In this document: piece after piece, positions 1 to 8,398 of the stretch
Layout: the number at the start of each line of letters is the position of its first letter
Numbering within the stretch: the stretch's first letter is position 1
DNA from: UBA1195 sp045598025
GTDB taxonomy: Bacteria > Bacteroidota > Bacteroidia > Bacteroidales > WCHB1-69
DNA: 27,475 nt
Assembly (NCBI GenBank): GCA_045598025.1
Contig: JAZLLH010000017.1
Span: 1 to 27,475 of the forward strand
Direction: 5' to 3'
Program-made: the position numbers and the translations under genes
Notes under the pieces: generated by a model
Seen by the model: only the letters and a program-made list of their open reading frames with translations
Told to the model about the DNA's origin: nothing
Databases searched by the model: none

Positions 1-116
1 AGACAATCACTACCATCCGCCTGCGGCTTCCCAACGGCGAGCTGTACAGCGAAACGCTTTACACGACACCGCAGCAGGAAGCCATCAGACCATTGATTGA
101 CCCGGATTTTGCGTAG
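1..116 (+). CDS. 3' end of an unrecognised gene (partial)
   Basis: An open frame enters from the left edge in phase with base 3 and stops at the TAG at 114-116. It gives 37 visible residues ending in LIDPDFA. The composition (alternating hydrophobic and polar residues, a PNGELYSETLY segment) looks like real protein, but I do not recognise a family. The opposite strand is also open here in one frame, so coding strand is not certain. It lies next to a decayed gene fragment and an insertion sequence, so it may itself be part of an accessory element. Confidence 0.35.
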   Translation, partial: TITTIRLRLPNGELYSETLYTTPQQEAIRPLIDPDFA

Positions 117-131
117 GGTGCCTCATTGTCA

Positions 132-258
132 AAGTCAGGAGGTAGTCCCATTCATCCATTGTCAAGGTGCGCCACATATGTGATTTGTTTCCGCCATTGC
201 TGATGGCATTGTAAAAGGCCCAGTCGAAATTTGCCGTTCCGCCAGTCAAGTATATATA
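132..258 (-). pseudogene. Fragment of a Bacteroidetes surface-protein module (NAISNGGNK / WRTLT type)
   Basis: The minus strand reads TGGTANFDWAFYNAISNGG followed by NKSHMWRTLTMDEWDYLL. This is the signature of a module found in many secreted or surface Bacteroidetes proteins (FDWGVYNAISNGGNK...WRTLT..EW.YLF). The frame has an upstream stop close to the IS and, after WDYLL, turns into unrelated residues before a stop at 85-87. Only about 40 residues of the module survive, and no continuation is seen beyond the transposase. I infer a decayed gene truncated on both sides. Confidence 0.6.
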
Positions 259-1226
259 TCAATGAGTTACAAATGGTTTTTCATACTTTCTCCGGCTGCA
301 GCAACCCCAGCCGTATAATCTGCTCGTAACGGCACATGTTATAAACAAGGTTGATCATTCCTGTTATGACTGCTGCTCTCGCTAATCCGATGGTACGGAC
401 AAACAGTTTGTTCATGACACATTCCATGAAACCGGACACATGTTCCACGCGGCTGCGTGTCTTGGATTTCAGCCTGTTGCTTTCCATCTGCTCCTTTGTC
501 AGCGGATGGTCTCTGTAGCCCTTTTCGCATATCCGGTCTTTCACCTCGTACTTTTCCAGCGTTTCCTCCTGTCCCACATATGCACTGTCGGCAAACAGTT
601 CCTGACTTCTGTCCTTTTCAGTCAGCAGATTGTCCAGCGATTGCGAGTCGTGCGGTGCCAGCACAAAACTTGCGTCTACCATCCGGCCTTCATTGAATGC
701 CATATTCTTGCTGTTCAGAAAATTTACGAATTTCTGAAACAGAACCTCGGATGCACCGCTCTTCACCAGCTTCTCGCGGAACAACCATATCGTTTTCGCA
801 TCAGGAACCTTGTCCCCGCTTGACAAACCTAGGAAACGGCGGAAAGACTGCCTGTCCTCTATCTGGTACTCTGTCTGATCATCGCTGAGATTGTAGTAGC
901 GCTGTATCACCATGATTTTGAACATCATCACTACATCATACGGTTTCGCACCGGCACGGCTCTTTTTCTCCTTGTTCAGGACTGCATCCTCCAGTTCGTT
1001 ACGGAACATCTCGAAATCAATCACCTTTGACAACTTATCCAACGGGTTGCCTATCTTGGAGAGTCTCTGCTGCCGCTCCTCTTCGTCAAACAATGTCAGG
1101 TGTCCTGTCGCTTTGTATTTCTGCATGGCTTTTCTTTTTGAATTACAATTATTTAACGAAGAATCTCATGTCTTATTGTTTGATTTCCAAATTTTTATCT
1201 ATTATTAGAGGTTCCCACAAAAAATA
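259..1226 (-). mobile_element. IS5-family insertion sequence, probably defective, ends unresolved
   Basis: The element is defined by its transposase gene. The boundaries given are only the limits set by the neighbouring gene fragment on the left and the downstream flank of mscS on the right. I compared 230-290 with the reverse complement of 1130-1230 and found no convincing terminal inverted repeat or target duplication. One or both ends may therefore have been lost. Confidence 0.45.
281..1126 (-). CDS. IS5-family transposase with internal deletion
   Basis: This is a 281-residue DDE transposase of the IS5 group. The N-terminal part (residues 11-110, with the TLFDEEERQQRLSKIGNPLD start and a helix-turn-helix-like region) is typical. 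The likely catalytic residues are D151 in MVDASF, D180 in FADSAY and E228 in RSRVEH. Family members are usually about 330 residues and carry a stretch with an RQRNTREEN-like motif and the GYKNHAKVD segment between VDASF and the HDSQ motif. Here VLAP (to residue 158) runs directly into HDSQ, so about 50 residues appear to be missing around base 652. The frame is kept and all three acidic residues remain, but the fold of the catalytic core is probably broken, making activity unlikely. Confidence 0.85.
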   Translation of the reverse strand: MQKYKATGHLTLFDEEERQQRLSKIGNPLDKLSKVIDFEMFRNELEDAVLNKEKKSRAGAKPYDVVMMFKIMVIQRYYNLSDDQTEYQIEDRQSFRRFLGLSSGDKVPDAKTIWLFREKLVKSGASEVLFQKFVNFLNSKNMAFNEGRMVDASFVLAPHDSQSLDNLLTEKDRSQELFADSAYVGQEETLEKYEVKDRICEKGYRDHPLTKEQMESNRLKSKTRSRVEHVSGFMECVMNKLFVRTIGLARAAVITGMINLVYNMCRYEQIIRLGLLQPEKV

Positions 1227-1257
1227 TCGATGCAGCAACGGACAAATCGTATCTGTT

Positions 1258-2217
1258 CTAGGCGTGCGTTGCGTCCGTGTGTATGTCCAGTTGCGGGAAC
1301 GGAATCCGAATGTTGTTTTCGTTCAGTGTGTTGTATGCATCTTCCCGTATGCTTTTCCATACATCCCAGTATTCACTTGTTTTTACCCATAGCCACATGG
1401 CAATATCAACGGAACTTTCGCCCAAATTGGAGACGGCAAGCGTCGGTTTGGGGTCTGTCAGTATACGGGTGTCGGCTTCTATCATCTTTGTCAGCACCTG
1501 TTTGGCGAAGGCCAGATCGGTACCATACGCCACACTGACAGTAATATCTAAACGGATCTGTTCTTCATGGGTGTGATTGATAAGGGAGGTAGTGGCCAAA
1601 TCGGAATTGGGAACAATGATGGTACGTCCGTTGAAAGGACGTATGATGGTGTGGAAAATGCGGATGTCCTTCACATAGCCTTTATAGGTTCCGCATTCAA
1701 TGTAATCTCCTAAACGGAAAGGTTTCAGCAGCAGTATGATGACTCCGCCGGCAAAGTTCTGCAAGGTGCCCTGCAGCGCCATGCCGACAGCCAGGCCAGC
1801 TGCGCCGATGATGGCGATGAAGGAGGTCGCTTTGATGCCGACGATGTCCATCACCATGATGATCAACAGGACTTTCAGCATCACGTCGATGAAGGAGGTG
1901 AGAAAACTGAGGAGGGACATCTCCAGTTTCTGCTTTTCCATGATGCGGGTCAGTGTCTTTTTCAGCAGTTTGATCAGTTTGAATCCCACCCACAGGACGA
2001 GGATGGCTGCGAGCAGCCGGGGAAGGAATCCAGCCGTGAGTTCGGCGAGAGAACTGAGCGCGTTTTTCAAGATGGGGTTTTCTCCGGTGATGACGTTTTT
2101 TACATCCGACAGACTCTGAATGTTCTGCAGACTGTCCTGAATGGTGGAGTGTATGCTGTCTGCTGTTACCAGTTCTTTGGGTAAAATTTCGGTGGTGTTT
2201 TCACTTGCTTGGATCAT
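1258..2217 (-). CDS. mscS: Small-conductance mechanosensitive channel, MscS family
   Basis: The 319-residue protein is an inner-membrane channel that opens under membrane tension and releases solutes after hypo-osmotic shock. A hydrophilic N-terminus is followed by helices at about 61-85 and 104-127. The pore-lining third helix at about 130-160 carries the small-residue GAAGLAVGMALQGTLQNFAGG pattern diagnostic of MscS. The beta domain follows with KPFRLGDYIE and the IVPNSDL motif, then the alpha-beta C-terminal domain. Length is near that of E. coli MscS (286) with a short N-terminal extension. It starts 11 bp after the NlpC/P60 gene, so the two are probably co-transcribed, which fits a shared role in envelope stress. 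The insertion sequence lies just downstream without disrupting it. Confidence 0.93.
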   Translation of the reverse strand: MIQASENTTEILPKELVTADSIHSTIQDSLQNIQSLSDVKNVITGENPILKNALSSLAELTAGFLPRLLAAILVLWVGFKLIKLLKKTLTRIMEKQKLEMSLLSFLTSFIDVMLKVLLIIMVMDIVGIKATSFIAIIGAAGLAVGMALQGTLQNFAGGVIILLLKPFRLGDYIECGTYKGYVKDIRIFHTIIRPFNGRTIIVPNSDLATTSLINHTHEEQIRLDITVSVAYGTDLAFAKQVLTKMIEADTRILTDPKPTLAVSNLGESSVDIAMWLWVKTSEYWDVWKSIREDAYNTLNENNIRIPFPQLDIHTDATHA

Positions 2218-2228
2218 AGGTGTACGGT

Positions 2229-2993
2229 TTATTGAAAATGAGTGATATGTTTTATGCTGTGCAGTTGGTGTGTCTGAACGTGGTCATCCAATCGGACAAT
2301 ACCATGCTCGTCCAGAAGATCGAGTCGGACGTGCCCGCTGCAGTGCAGAATGAGCCCGGAATCAAAGACGAATCCCACATGGGTAATTTGTCCTTCCGTA
2401 TTTTGGAAAAAGGCCAGATCTCCGAAACCGGATTCCTGCAGGGAAATTTCTTCGCCGAGTCGGATCTGCTGAGAGGCATCGCGGGGCAGGGAGATACCCT
2501 GGGTCTTGAATACGGCCTGGGTAAATCCGGAGCAATCCGTTCCCCAAGGGGTGCGGCCGCCCCACAGGTAGGGCGCACCTTCGTACAGTTTCAGTATGTC
2601 GGTCAGGTTGTGGTGTGCGGGCAGTTCTTCGGCTTCGAAGCGGTAACTCCCTATATGGATGAACCGACTGTCGTTTGAAGGAAGCGTTGCCGCTGGTGGG
2701 CACCAGAAAGAAGTGCGTTCCTGCAAATCGCAGATGCGCAAAAAATCCTGAGTGGCTTCAGCCGGTGTGTCCTTCCATTCACGGTAATTTTTTTCGTCCA
2801 ATGCTTTGTGCTGATTCGCTGCGATGAATCCGCGATAGCCGTCAAAGTCGGTTTCCACTTCCAGCCACTCACCTTCCGATTGCAGTATGCGATAGGTTTC
2901 GCCGAACAGCAGTTGGCTGACCATTTCGCTCCGGTGAGAGGCGCCCGCTCTCAAGGCAACGGCAGGAATGCTGCAAAATCCAAAATCTGTCAT
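2229..2993 (-). CDS. NlpC/P60 (C40) peptidase with SH3 domain, YkfC-like
   Basis: This 254-residue cysteine peptidase most likely cleaves gamma-D-glutamyl-diamino acid bonds in peptidoglycan peptides. An SH3-like domain lies at about 11-57, a linker domain follows, and the NlpC/P60 domain runs from about 135 to the end. The catalytic Cys is C154 in TDCSGF, followed by H205 in ITHVGF and the third polar residue H217 in LHCSGH. There is no signal peptide or lipobox, so it should act in the cytoplasm on recycled muropeptides, like Bacillus YkfC, and not on the wall itself. It is the first gene of a pair with mscS. Its start codon lies at the end of a short A/T palindrome (2991-3005). Confidence 0.85.
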   Translation of the reverse strand: MTDFGFCSIPAVALRAGASHRSEMVSQLLFGETYRILQSEGEWLEVETDFDGYRGFIAANQHKALDEKNYREWKDTPAEATQDFLRICDLQERTSFWCPPAATLPSNDSRFIHIGSYRFEAEELPAHHNLTDILKLYEGAPYLWGGRTPWGTDCSGFTQAVFKTQGISLPRDASQQIRLGEEISLQESGFGDLAFFQNTEGQITHVGFVFDSGLILHCSGHVRLDLLDEHGIVRLDDHVQTHQLHSIKHITHFQ

Positions 2994-3142
2994 TTTTCAA
3001 AAATGATATTAAACATTAACGGCGCTTGTCATCCTTTTATTGTCTCGTTTTCGTATTTCTTTGTTGTCATTTGGCATATACTGCCGACGAGAAGTACAAT
3101 ATTTCATGAAATTTTACGTTATGCAACTTTGGTAATTTTAAA

Positions 3143-4804
3143 ATGTATTCAAAAATGAGAACAACATTAAGTTATGTAGCAGCTGTTGCTTTGATTTGCG
3201 TGTCGGCGACTGGTTGTAAGAAAAAAAACGTTGAAGAACCGGTTCAGCCGGAATCTCCTTGCAAAGCCATGGTGGAAGAATATGCCCGTTTCGATTTGAA
3301 ATCGGATTTGGTCGCTCAATTGTCAGACAATGAAAAGCAACTGATTCCCATTTTTGTCCGCATTTCCGAAATCATGGACGATTTGTTCTGGTTGCAGACC
3401 TATGGAGACAAAGCCCAGTTGGATACCATTACCGATGAGTATGCCAAGGAATTTGCCATGATACAGTACGGTCCTTGGGACCGTCTGAACGACAACAAGC
3501 CCTTCATCGCCGGATACGGAGCCAAGCGCCCTGGTTGCTGCTATTACCCGGACGACATTACCAAAAAGGAATTCGAATCCTTTGATGATGCCAGCAAGAA
3601 TAGCCTTTATACGGTAATTCGCCGCGGAGAAGACGGCCAGTTGAAATCGGTGTGGTACCACGAAGCCTATGCCGAGCAGCTTCAGGAAGTTTGCCGTTTG
3701 CTGGATTCCGCTGCTGCCATAGCCGAGGATCCCGGTATGAAGAAATACCTGACCGAACGTAAAAAAGCTTTCGAAACCGATGATTACCTGGCCAGCGACC
3801 TGGCATGGATGGACATGAAGTCCAGCCGTCTCGATTTTGTAGTCGGACCGATTGAAAACTACGACGACAATCTGAATCAGGCCAAGGCTTCCTATGAGGC
3901 CTTTATTCTGGTGAAGGATGAGGAGCGCAGCCGCAACCTGACCAAATTCATACAGATGCTTCCCGGTCTGCAAAAGGAATTGCCTTGTGATCCGAAGTAC
4001 AAAACCTTCGTACCCGGCACTTCTTCCGATTTGAACGTGTATGATGTGATTTATTATGCAGGAGACTGCAATGCGGGAAGCAAGACCATCGCCATCAATC
4101 TGCCGAATGATGATCGCGTTCAGGCCAAGAAAGGAGCTCGCCGTTTGCAGTTGCGCAATGCCATGCAGGCCAAATTCGACAAAATCATGGTTCCGATCGG
4201 TCAGCAGGTCCTGGATGCAGATGATCAGCAGCATCTGAAGTTCGATGCCTTCTTCTGGAACGTCACTTTTCACGAAGTGGCCCATGGTTTAGGTGTCAAA
4301 CAGACCATTAACGGAAAGGGTAGCGTGGACGAAGCCATGAAAACGCAACGTTCCAATTGGGAAGAGGCCAAGGCCGACATTCTGGGACTGTTCCTGGTCT
4401 GCAAATTGATTGAAAAAGGAGAAATTACCGATATTACAGAGGAAGATGCTATTACCACTTATATCACCGGATTGTTCCGTTCTGTGCGTTTCGGTGCCGG
4501 TGAAGCTCATGGCATAGCCAATATCATGTGTTTCAACTTTATGGACACTCAAGGTGCATTCACCCGGGACGAAAAAGGAATATATCACATTGATTTTGAA
4601 AAAGCTAAGGCTGCCGTTGAAAAATGGGGAGATGTGATTCTGACCACCCAGGGCAACGGTGATTTTGATTTTGCCGAAAAATTTGCCAAGGAACAGGGTG
4701 TTATCAAAGGCGATATGCAAAAAGATCTGGACCTCATCAACAACAGCGGTATTCCGAGAGATATCCGCTTCAACGAAGGTCTGAAGGTTTTGGGCCTGAA
4801 ATAA
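3143..4804 (+). CDS. Dipeptidyl-peptidase III-like zinc peptidase (family M49), lipoprotein
   Basis: A 553-residue predicted lipoprotein: a hydrophobic signal is followed by SATGC, with the lipidated Cys at residue 25. The zinc site is HEVAH at residues 377-381, with the third ligand in WEEAKAD (E408). The EEAKAD motif and the overall layout place it in M49 (dipeptidyl-peptidase III). It has the pentapeptide HExxH seen in a minority of M49 proteins, not the usual hexapeptide HExxGH. It probably trims dipeptides from oligopeptides in the periplasm or at the outer membrane. Translation may start at 3143 or at the Met at 3155 (MRTTLSYV), which gives a better signal peptide. A canonical terminator follows, so it is a single-gene unit divergent from the NlpC/P60 gene. 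Confidence 0.85.
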   Translation: MYSKMRTTLSYVAAVALICVSATGCKKKNVEEPVQPESPCKAMVEEYARFDLKSDLVAQLSDNEKQLIPIFVRISEIMDDLFWLQTYGDKAQLDTITDEYAKEFAMIQYGPWDRLNDNKPFIAGYGAKRPGCCYYPDDITKKEFESFDDASKNSLYTVIRRGEDGQLKSVWYHEAYAEQLQEVCRLLDSAAAIAEDPGMKKYLTERKKAFETDDYLASDLAWMDMKSSRLDFVVGPIENYDDNLNQAKASYEAFILVKDEERSRNLTKFIQMLPGLQKELPCDPKYKTFVPGTSSDLNVYDVIYYAGDCNAGSKTIAINLPNDDRVQAKKGARRLQLRNAMQAKFDKIMVPIGQQVLDADDQQHLKFDAFFWNVTFHEVAHGLGVKQTINGKGSVDEAMKTQRSNWEEAKADILGLFLVCKLIEKGEITDITEEDAITTYITGLFRSVRFGAGEAHGIANIMCFNFMDTQGAFTRDEKGIYHIDFEKAKAAVEKWGDVILTTQGNGDFDFAEKFAKEQGVIKGDMQKDLDLINNSGIPRDIRFNEGLKVLGLK

Positions 4805-4827
4805 CCGCACCTCCGGACGAGGATTAC

Positions 4828-4857
4828 AGGGTCTCGCACGGCGGGACCCTTTTTTTG
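4828..4857 (+). terminator. Rho-independent terminator of the M49 peptidase gene
   Basis: AGGGTC (4828-4833) pairs with GACCCT (4845-4850), with a GC-rich loop and a run of seven T on the plus strand (4850-4856). It begins 23 bp after the stop codon. The opposite strand has no T run after the stem, so it should act mainly in the plus direction. Confidence 0.85.
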
Positions 4858-4912
4858 TGCTTCTGTTGAGGACTCGGCTTGTCTGTTTGCCGAAAATCAG
4901 TCTTGAATATGG

Positions 4913-6241
4913 CTACAGAAAATCAATAGGAATCCCTTGGTAGTACCTCAGCAGTATAACAGCCAGAGCAGCAGTGTATTTTGCCTGCAGCAGCTCCTGA
5001 GAAGCTTTGGCGCAGGATTCCGAGCTCAGCAGCAGTTCGACCGTGTTTTTGATTCCTGATTGATATTGTTCCCGAATCAGTCGGTGACTGGCATTGGCGG
5101 CTTCCAGCTGTGCTTTTGCCTGCATGTACCGGCTTTGTGCAGCAGTGACTTCGTTGTAGAGACTTTCAATGGCGTAGACCAGTTCTTTTTCCCGGCTGTT
5201 TATTTCCAATGCCAATTGCTGTTTTTCCAGTTGGGCTTTTTGCATGGAAATTTTGTTCTTCCATCCGTTGGAGATGGGAAATTGCAGGTGTAGTCCGATA
5301 TTTTCGTTTAAGTTGTCGTTCAGTTGAATATTCGGATTTTCTTCGGAATCAAACCAGATACCGGTGCCAATGCTGGCCGATATGGAAAGTGTAGGCCAGT
5401 AATGGGCCGATGCCATCCTGCAATCCAGTTCGGCCATTTGCAGACTGATTTTCTGAGAACGTGTGTCCGGCAGGTTGGCAATGATCCGCTGATAGATCAG
5501 TTCTTTGTCCGGCAGGGAAGACAGAAATATTCCGGTGTCAGCGTCAAAGGCTTGTATTTCCAGGTTTTCTTTGGCTTCCAGCTCGAGCAATTGCTTTAGT
5601 TTCAATTCTTTTTCATTCAGTTGCTGCTGTCCGCAGACCAATTGGTAAAGGCTGTTGCTGTGCTGTGCTGCCACTTGGGCGTAGTCGCTTGGGGAAATGG
5701 AGCCTGCATCCAGTTTGTGTGCAGCCAATTCCAATTGGGCTTTGGAGGAAAGAAGGGCGCTTTTCAGTACTTCCACATTTTCTTTCAGATACACTATGTC
5801 TGTGAATATCCGTATGATGGACAGGTCCAGCTCGAATAGGGTTTTTTCCTTGTTTGTTTTTTGCAGCAGAATATTTAAATTGCTTTTTTTCAGGTTGTTG
5901 AATTGTTCCATTCCATTGAACAGGCAAAAACTTCCTCCCAAATTATAGCGGGCGTTGAAAGAGTGGTCTGACATGAATTCATTCATGGAGTTTTTTATGT
6001 TCTGGCTACTGTATCCGAGTGATGCGGAGACATCAATTTCTGGTAGCAAATCGCTCAGAATCTGTCTTTTTGTGTATTCGCTTTCCTGAATAAGCAGGTC
6101 CGATTGTTTGATTTGGAGACTGTTGCTGTGTGCGTAATCCAGACATTTCCTCATCGACCATCCGGCTGTATCTTGTGCGGAAACGGAAAGAACTGCCAAG
6201 CAAGCCGGAATGAGGCCGAAAATTTTTTTACAGTGGTTCAT
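4913..6241 (-). CDS. TolC-family outer-membrane efflux protein
   Basis: The gene encodes a 442-residue outer-membrane channel protein of the OEP/TolC family. I chose the ATG at 6239-6241 because it gives a clean signal peptide (MNHCKKIFGLIPACLAVLSVSA-Q). An upstream in-frame Met at 6328 would add 29 residues ahead of the signal and overlap the phosphodiesterase gene. Two internally repeated OEP halves are visible, each with long alpha-helical stretches rich in Gln, Leu, Ala and Ser and a porin-like strand (GTGIWFDSEENP and LQFPISNGWKNK). Such proteins form the exit duct for RND, ABC or MFS exporters. No membrane-fusion or pump gene is next to it, so its partner must be elsewhere or lie in another operon. 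Confidence 0.88.
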   Translation of the reverse strand: MNHCKKIFGLIPACLAVLSVSAQDTAGWSMRKCLDYAHSNSLQIKQSDLLIQESEYTKRQILSDLLPEIDVSASLGYSSQNIKNSMNEFMSDHSFNARYNLGGSFCLFNGMEQFNNLKKSNLNILLQKTNKEKTLFELDLSIIRIFTDIVYLKENVEVLKSALLSSKAQLELAAHKLDAGSISPSDYAQVAAQHSNSLYQLVCGQQQLNEKELKLKQLLELEAKENLEIQAFDADTGIFLSSLPDKELIYQRIIANLPDTRSQKISLQMAELDCRMASAHYWPTLSISASIGTGIWFDSEENPNIQLNDNLNENIGLHLQFPISNGWKNKISMQKAQLEKQQLALEINSREKELVYAIESLYNEVTAAQSRYMQAKAQLEAANASHRLIREQYQSGIKNTVELLLSSESCAKASQELLQAKYTAALAVILLRYYQGIPIDFL

Positions 6242-6311
6242 GTGGTGATTTTTTAGGGTTAATGTATAAGAGGTTTGGGAAACGGCCGTTGCGCGTGACG
6301 CTGTCCGGTAG

Positions 6312-6821
6312 TTATTCCCCTTTGGCAATTTGGTTCCGGTCTATCTGATATACTTCCAGATTGGCCGGGACGCCCCGCTTAATGTCGAAACGGAGCGCGG
6401 TGGTGAATTTTTGCCAGCCATGGTAGCCGGCGGCTCCCGGATTGAGATGCAGCAATCCGAACTGTTCGTCCCTCATGACTTTCAGAATGTGGGAATGTCC
6501 GCTGATGAAAAGTCGGGGATGATACTGCTGTATCAGTTGCTTTCCCTGTGGGCTGTAGTGCCCCGGATAGCCTCCGACATGAATCATGCAGACAGAAATG
6601 CCCTCAACGTTAAAAACGGCATATTCCGGGCATTCCGTGCGGACGTCCTGTCCATCGATATTGCCGTACACCGCCCGAACGGGCTTGAAAGACTGCAGTC
6701 GGTGAAGGGTCTCGGCATTGCCGATGTCTCCGGCATGCCACAACTCATCGCACCCGGCAAAGAAATCGAACAATGCGGGCAGAATAAAACCATGGGTGTC
6801 GGAAAGCAGTCCTATTTTCAT
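6312..6821 (-). CDS. YfcE/MJ0936-type metallophosphodiesterase
   Basis: A 169-residue calcineurin-like phosphoesterase of the small YfcE group. The metal-binding motifs appear in order: D8-x-H10 (SDTHG), D32 (GDIGN), N54 (YGNID), H81 (IHVGG) and H109-x-H111 (SGHSH), then LNPGA near the C-terminus. The length is normal for the group. It should be a cytoplasmic two-metal phosphodiesterase; E. coli YfcE hydrolyses artificial phosphodiesters, and the physiological substrate is generally unknown. It follows pepD on the same strand, but a strong hairpin with a T-rich tail separates the two, so its transcription may be partly independent. Confidence 0.9.
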   Translation of the reverse strand: MKIGLLSDTHGFILPALFDFFAGCDELWHAGDIGNAETLHRLQSFKPVRAVYGNIDGQDVRTECPEYAVFNVEGISVCMIHVGGYPGHYSPQGKQLIQQYHPRLFISGHSHILKVMRDEQFGLLHLNPGAAGYHGWQKFTTALRFDIKRGVPANLEVYQIDRNQIAKGE

Positions 6822-6823
6822 AA

Positions 6824-6855
6824 AAGCAAAGCAAGGGTGGAAATTCCACCCTTGC
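6824..6855 (-). terminator. Terminator hairpin between pepD and the phosphodiesterase gene
   Basis: GCAAGGGTGGA (6831-6841) and TCCACCCTTGC (6845-6855) form a perfect 11-bp stem with a 3-base loop. On the minus strand it is followed by the T-rich TTTGCTTTTA. It sits 17 bp after the pepD stop and directly in front of the next ATG at 6821, so the tail doubles as the leader of the downstream gene. Confidence 0.8.
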
Positions 6856-6872
6856 CATTCGGGTGAATTTTC

Positions 6873-8327
6873 TTATTTCAGCAATCGGATGAATTCCAGC
6901 GTAAGATCCCATACTTCTTTTACGGTGCGGATGAGCAGTTTTTCATCCGGGGAGTGCACTCCGCGCATGGTAGGTCCGTAGGAAATCATATCCATTTCCG
7001 GATATTTTTCACCTATGAGTCCGCATTCCAGTCCAGCGTGAATGACTAGTACGGCAGGGTCTTTCTGATAGAGGTTGCGGTAGGCCTGCTTCATCAGTTT
7101 CATTACTTGGGAATCTCCGTTGGGTGCCCATCCGGGATATCCGTCGGTGAAGCTGACATCGGCTCCCATCAGTTCGAAAGTGGCAGCCACCATGTTGGCA
7201 GCATCGTCTTTCTTGCTTTCCAGAGAAGAACGTTGGCTGGTGACTATTTTGACCTGTTTGCCTGTGGTCTTGATGGAAGCCAGGTTGGTGGATGTTTCCA
7301 CAAATCCTTCAATGTCCTGGTCCATGGCAAGCACACCGTGAGGGCATGCGTACAAAGCTTCCACCAGATCGCATTGGGTATAGTTATCCATCACTTTCTT
7401 GGGGAGTTCGGCTGCTTCGATTTCCACGCGGACACCGGCATCGGAATTCTTGAATTCCTGGCGGATGGTTTTGTCGAATTTCCGGACATATTCCGTGAAT
7501 TCTTTTTCGTGGGCAGCAGGCAGGGTGATGAGCGCCTTGGCTTCCCGGGCAATGGCATTGTGCAGATTACCTCCGTCTATGGATGCCAGACAGGCATCAT
7601 AGGCAAAAGTGGCCTCGTGCAGCACGCGGGTAATGATTTTATTGGCGTTTCCGCGCTTCTTGTTGATGTCATCTCCGCTGTGTCCGCCCTGCAAACCTTT
7701 GACGGTAATGAGGAAGGCTTTGCTGTCCTTCGGCGTGTCTTCTTCATCGAAATCAACGGTGATTTCCGTGTTTTTGCCTCCGGCGCAGCCGATAAAGAAT
7801 TGTCCTTCGTCTTCGGAATCCAGATTTAACAGCATTTTACCTTTCAAAAAGTCTTTCTTCAGGGCATAGGCACCGGTCAGTCCGGTTTCTTCGTCCACGG
7901 TGAACAGGCATTCGATGGGGCCGTGCTCAATGTCCTTGCTTTCCAGTATAGCCAGTTCCATGGCAACACCAATGCCGTCGTCTGCACCCAATGTGGTTCC
8001 CTTGGCCTTAACCCAGTCTCCGTCAATGTATGCCTGGATGGGGTCGGTCTCGAAGTGAAAGTCGACATCGTTGTTTTTTTCGCAAACCATGTCCATGTGA
8101 GCTTGGAAGATGATGGGGGTGATGTTCTCTTTGCCGGGAGTGGCCGCTTTGCGGATGAGGACGTTGCCGGCTTCATCGGTAATGGTTTCCAGCCCGAGTT
8201 TTTCGCCTGTGCGCACGAGGTATTCCACCATCTTTTTCTCCTTTTTGGAAGGACGCGGAATCTGATTTATTTCATGGAAGTATTTCCATACGATTTGAGG
8301 TTGCAGTTGGGTGATTTCTTGTTCCAT
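6873..8327 (-). CDS. pepD: Aminoacyl-histidine dipeptidase PepD (family M20C)
   Basis: This 484-residue cytoplasmic zinc dipeptidase releases N-terminal residues from Xaa-His and other dipeptides. M20 motifs are present: H77 and D79 in QAHMDMVCE, D116/D117 in LGADDGIG, E146/E147 in VDEETGLTG, D170 in NLDSEDEG, and the late HAGLECG containing the final metal-binding His. The lid or dimerisation domain lies between about residues 190 and 390 (KGLQGGHSGDDI at its start). Length matches the family (about 485). It starts 71 bp after the outer-membrane barrel gene on the same strand and ends at a strong terminator hairpin. Confidence 0.95.
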   Translation of the reverse strand: MEQEITQLQPQIVWKYFHEINQIPRPSKKEKKMVEYLVRTGEKLGLETITDEAGNVLIRKAATPGKENITPIIFQAHMDMVCEKNNDVDFHFETDPIQAYIDGDWVKAKGTTLGADDGIGVAMELAILESKDIEHGPIECLFTVDEETGLTGAYALKKDFLKGKMLLNLDSEDEGQFFIGCAGGKNTEITVDFDEEDTPKDSKAFLITVKGLQGGHSGDDINKKRGNANKIITRVLHEATFAYDACLASIDGGNLHNAIAREAKALITLPAAHEKEFTEYVRKFDKTIRQEFKNSDAGVRVEIEAAELPKKVMDNYTQCDLVEALYACPHGVLAMDQDIEGFVETSTNLASIKTTGKQVKIVTSQRSSLESKKDDAANMVAATFELMGADVSFTDGYPGWAPNGDSQVMKLMKQAYRNLYQKDPAVLVIHAGLECGLIGEKYPEMDMISYGPTMRGVHSPDEKLLIRTVKEVWDLTLEFIRLLK

Positions 8328-8398
8328 ATGTGATTTTTTTTATAGGATTGAATTTTTTTCTTGCGTGTTGTTTTGAAAAGGTTCTGTGTCGTATGGGA

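Noticed and set aside
1211..1258. Possible terminator or IS end after mscS
   Set aside because: Only a 4-bp stem is possible before the T run, and no matching terminal repeat was found near the left end of the transposase gene.
2991..3005. Palindrome CATTTTT-G-AAAAATG at the NlpC/P60 start codon
   Set aside because: It is A/T-only inside the arms and has a one-base loop, so a stable RNA hairpin is unlikely; it could be chance.
3124..3131. CAACTTTG as a -7 element for the M49 peptidase gene
   Set aside because: It has one mismatch to TAnnTTTG, no good -33 partner, and would leave a very short leader if translation starts at 3143.
3323..4285. 320-residue open frame on the minus strand
   Set aside because: It is the antisense of the M49 peptidase, which has a zinc motif, lipobox and terminator; composition of the antisense product is not protein-like.
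6242..6328. Upstream in-frame start for the TolC-type gene
   Set aside because: It would put 29 polar residues before a good signal peptide and overlap the preceding gene.
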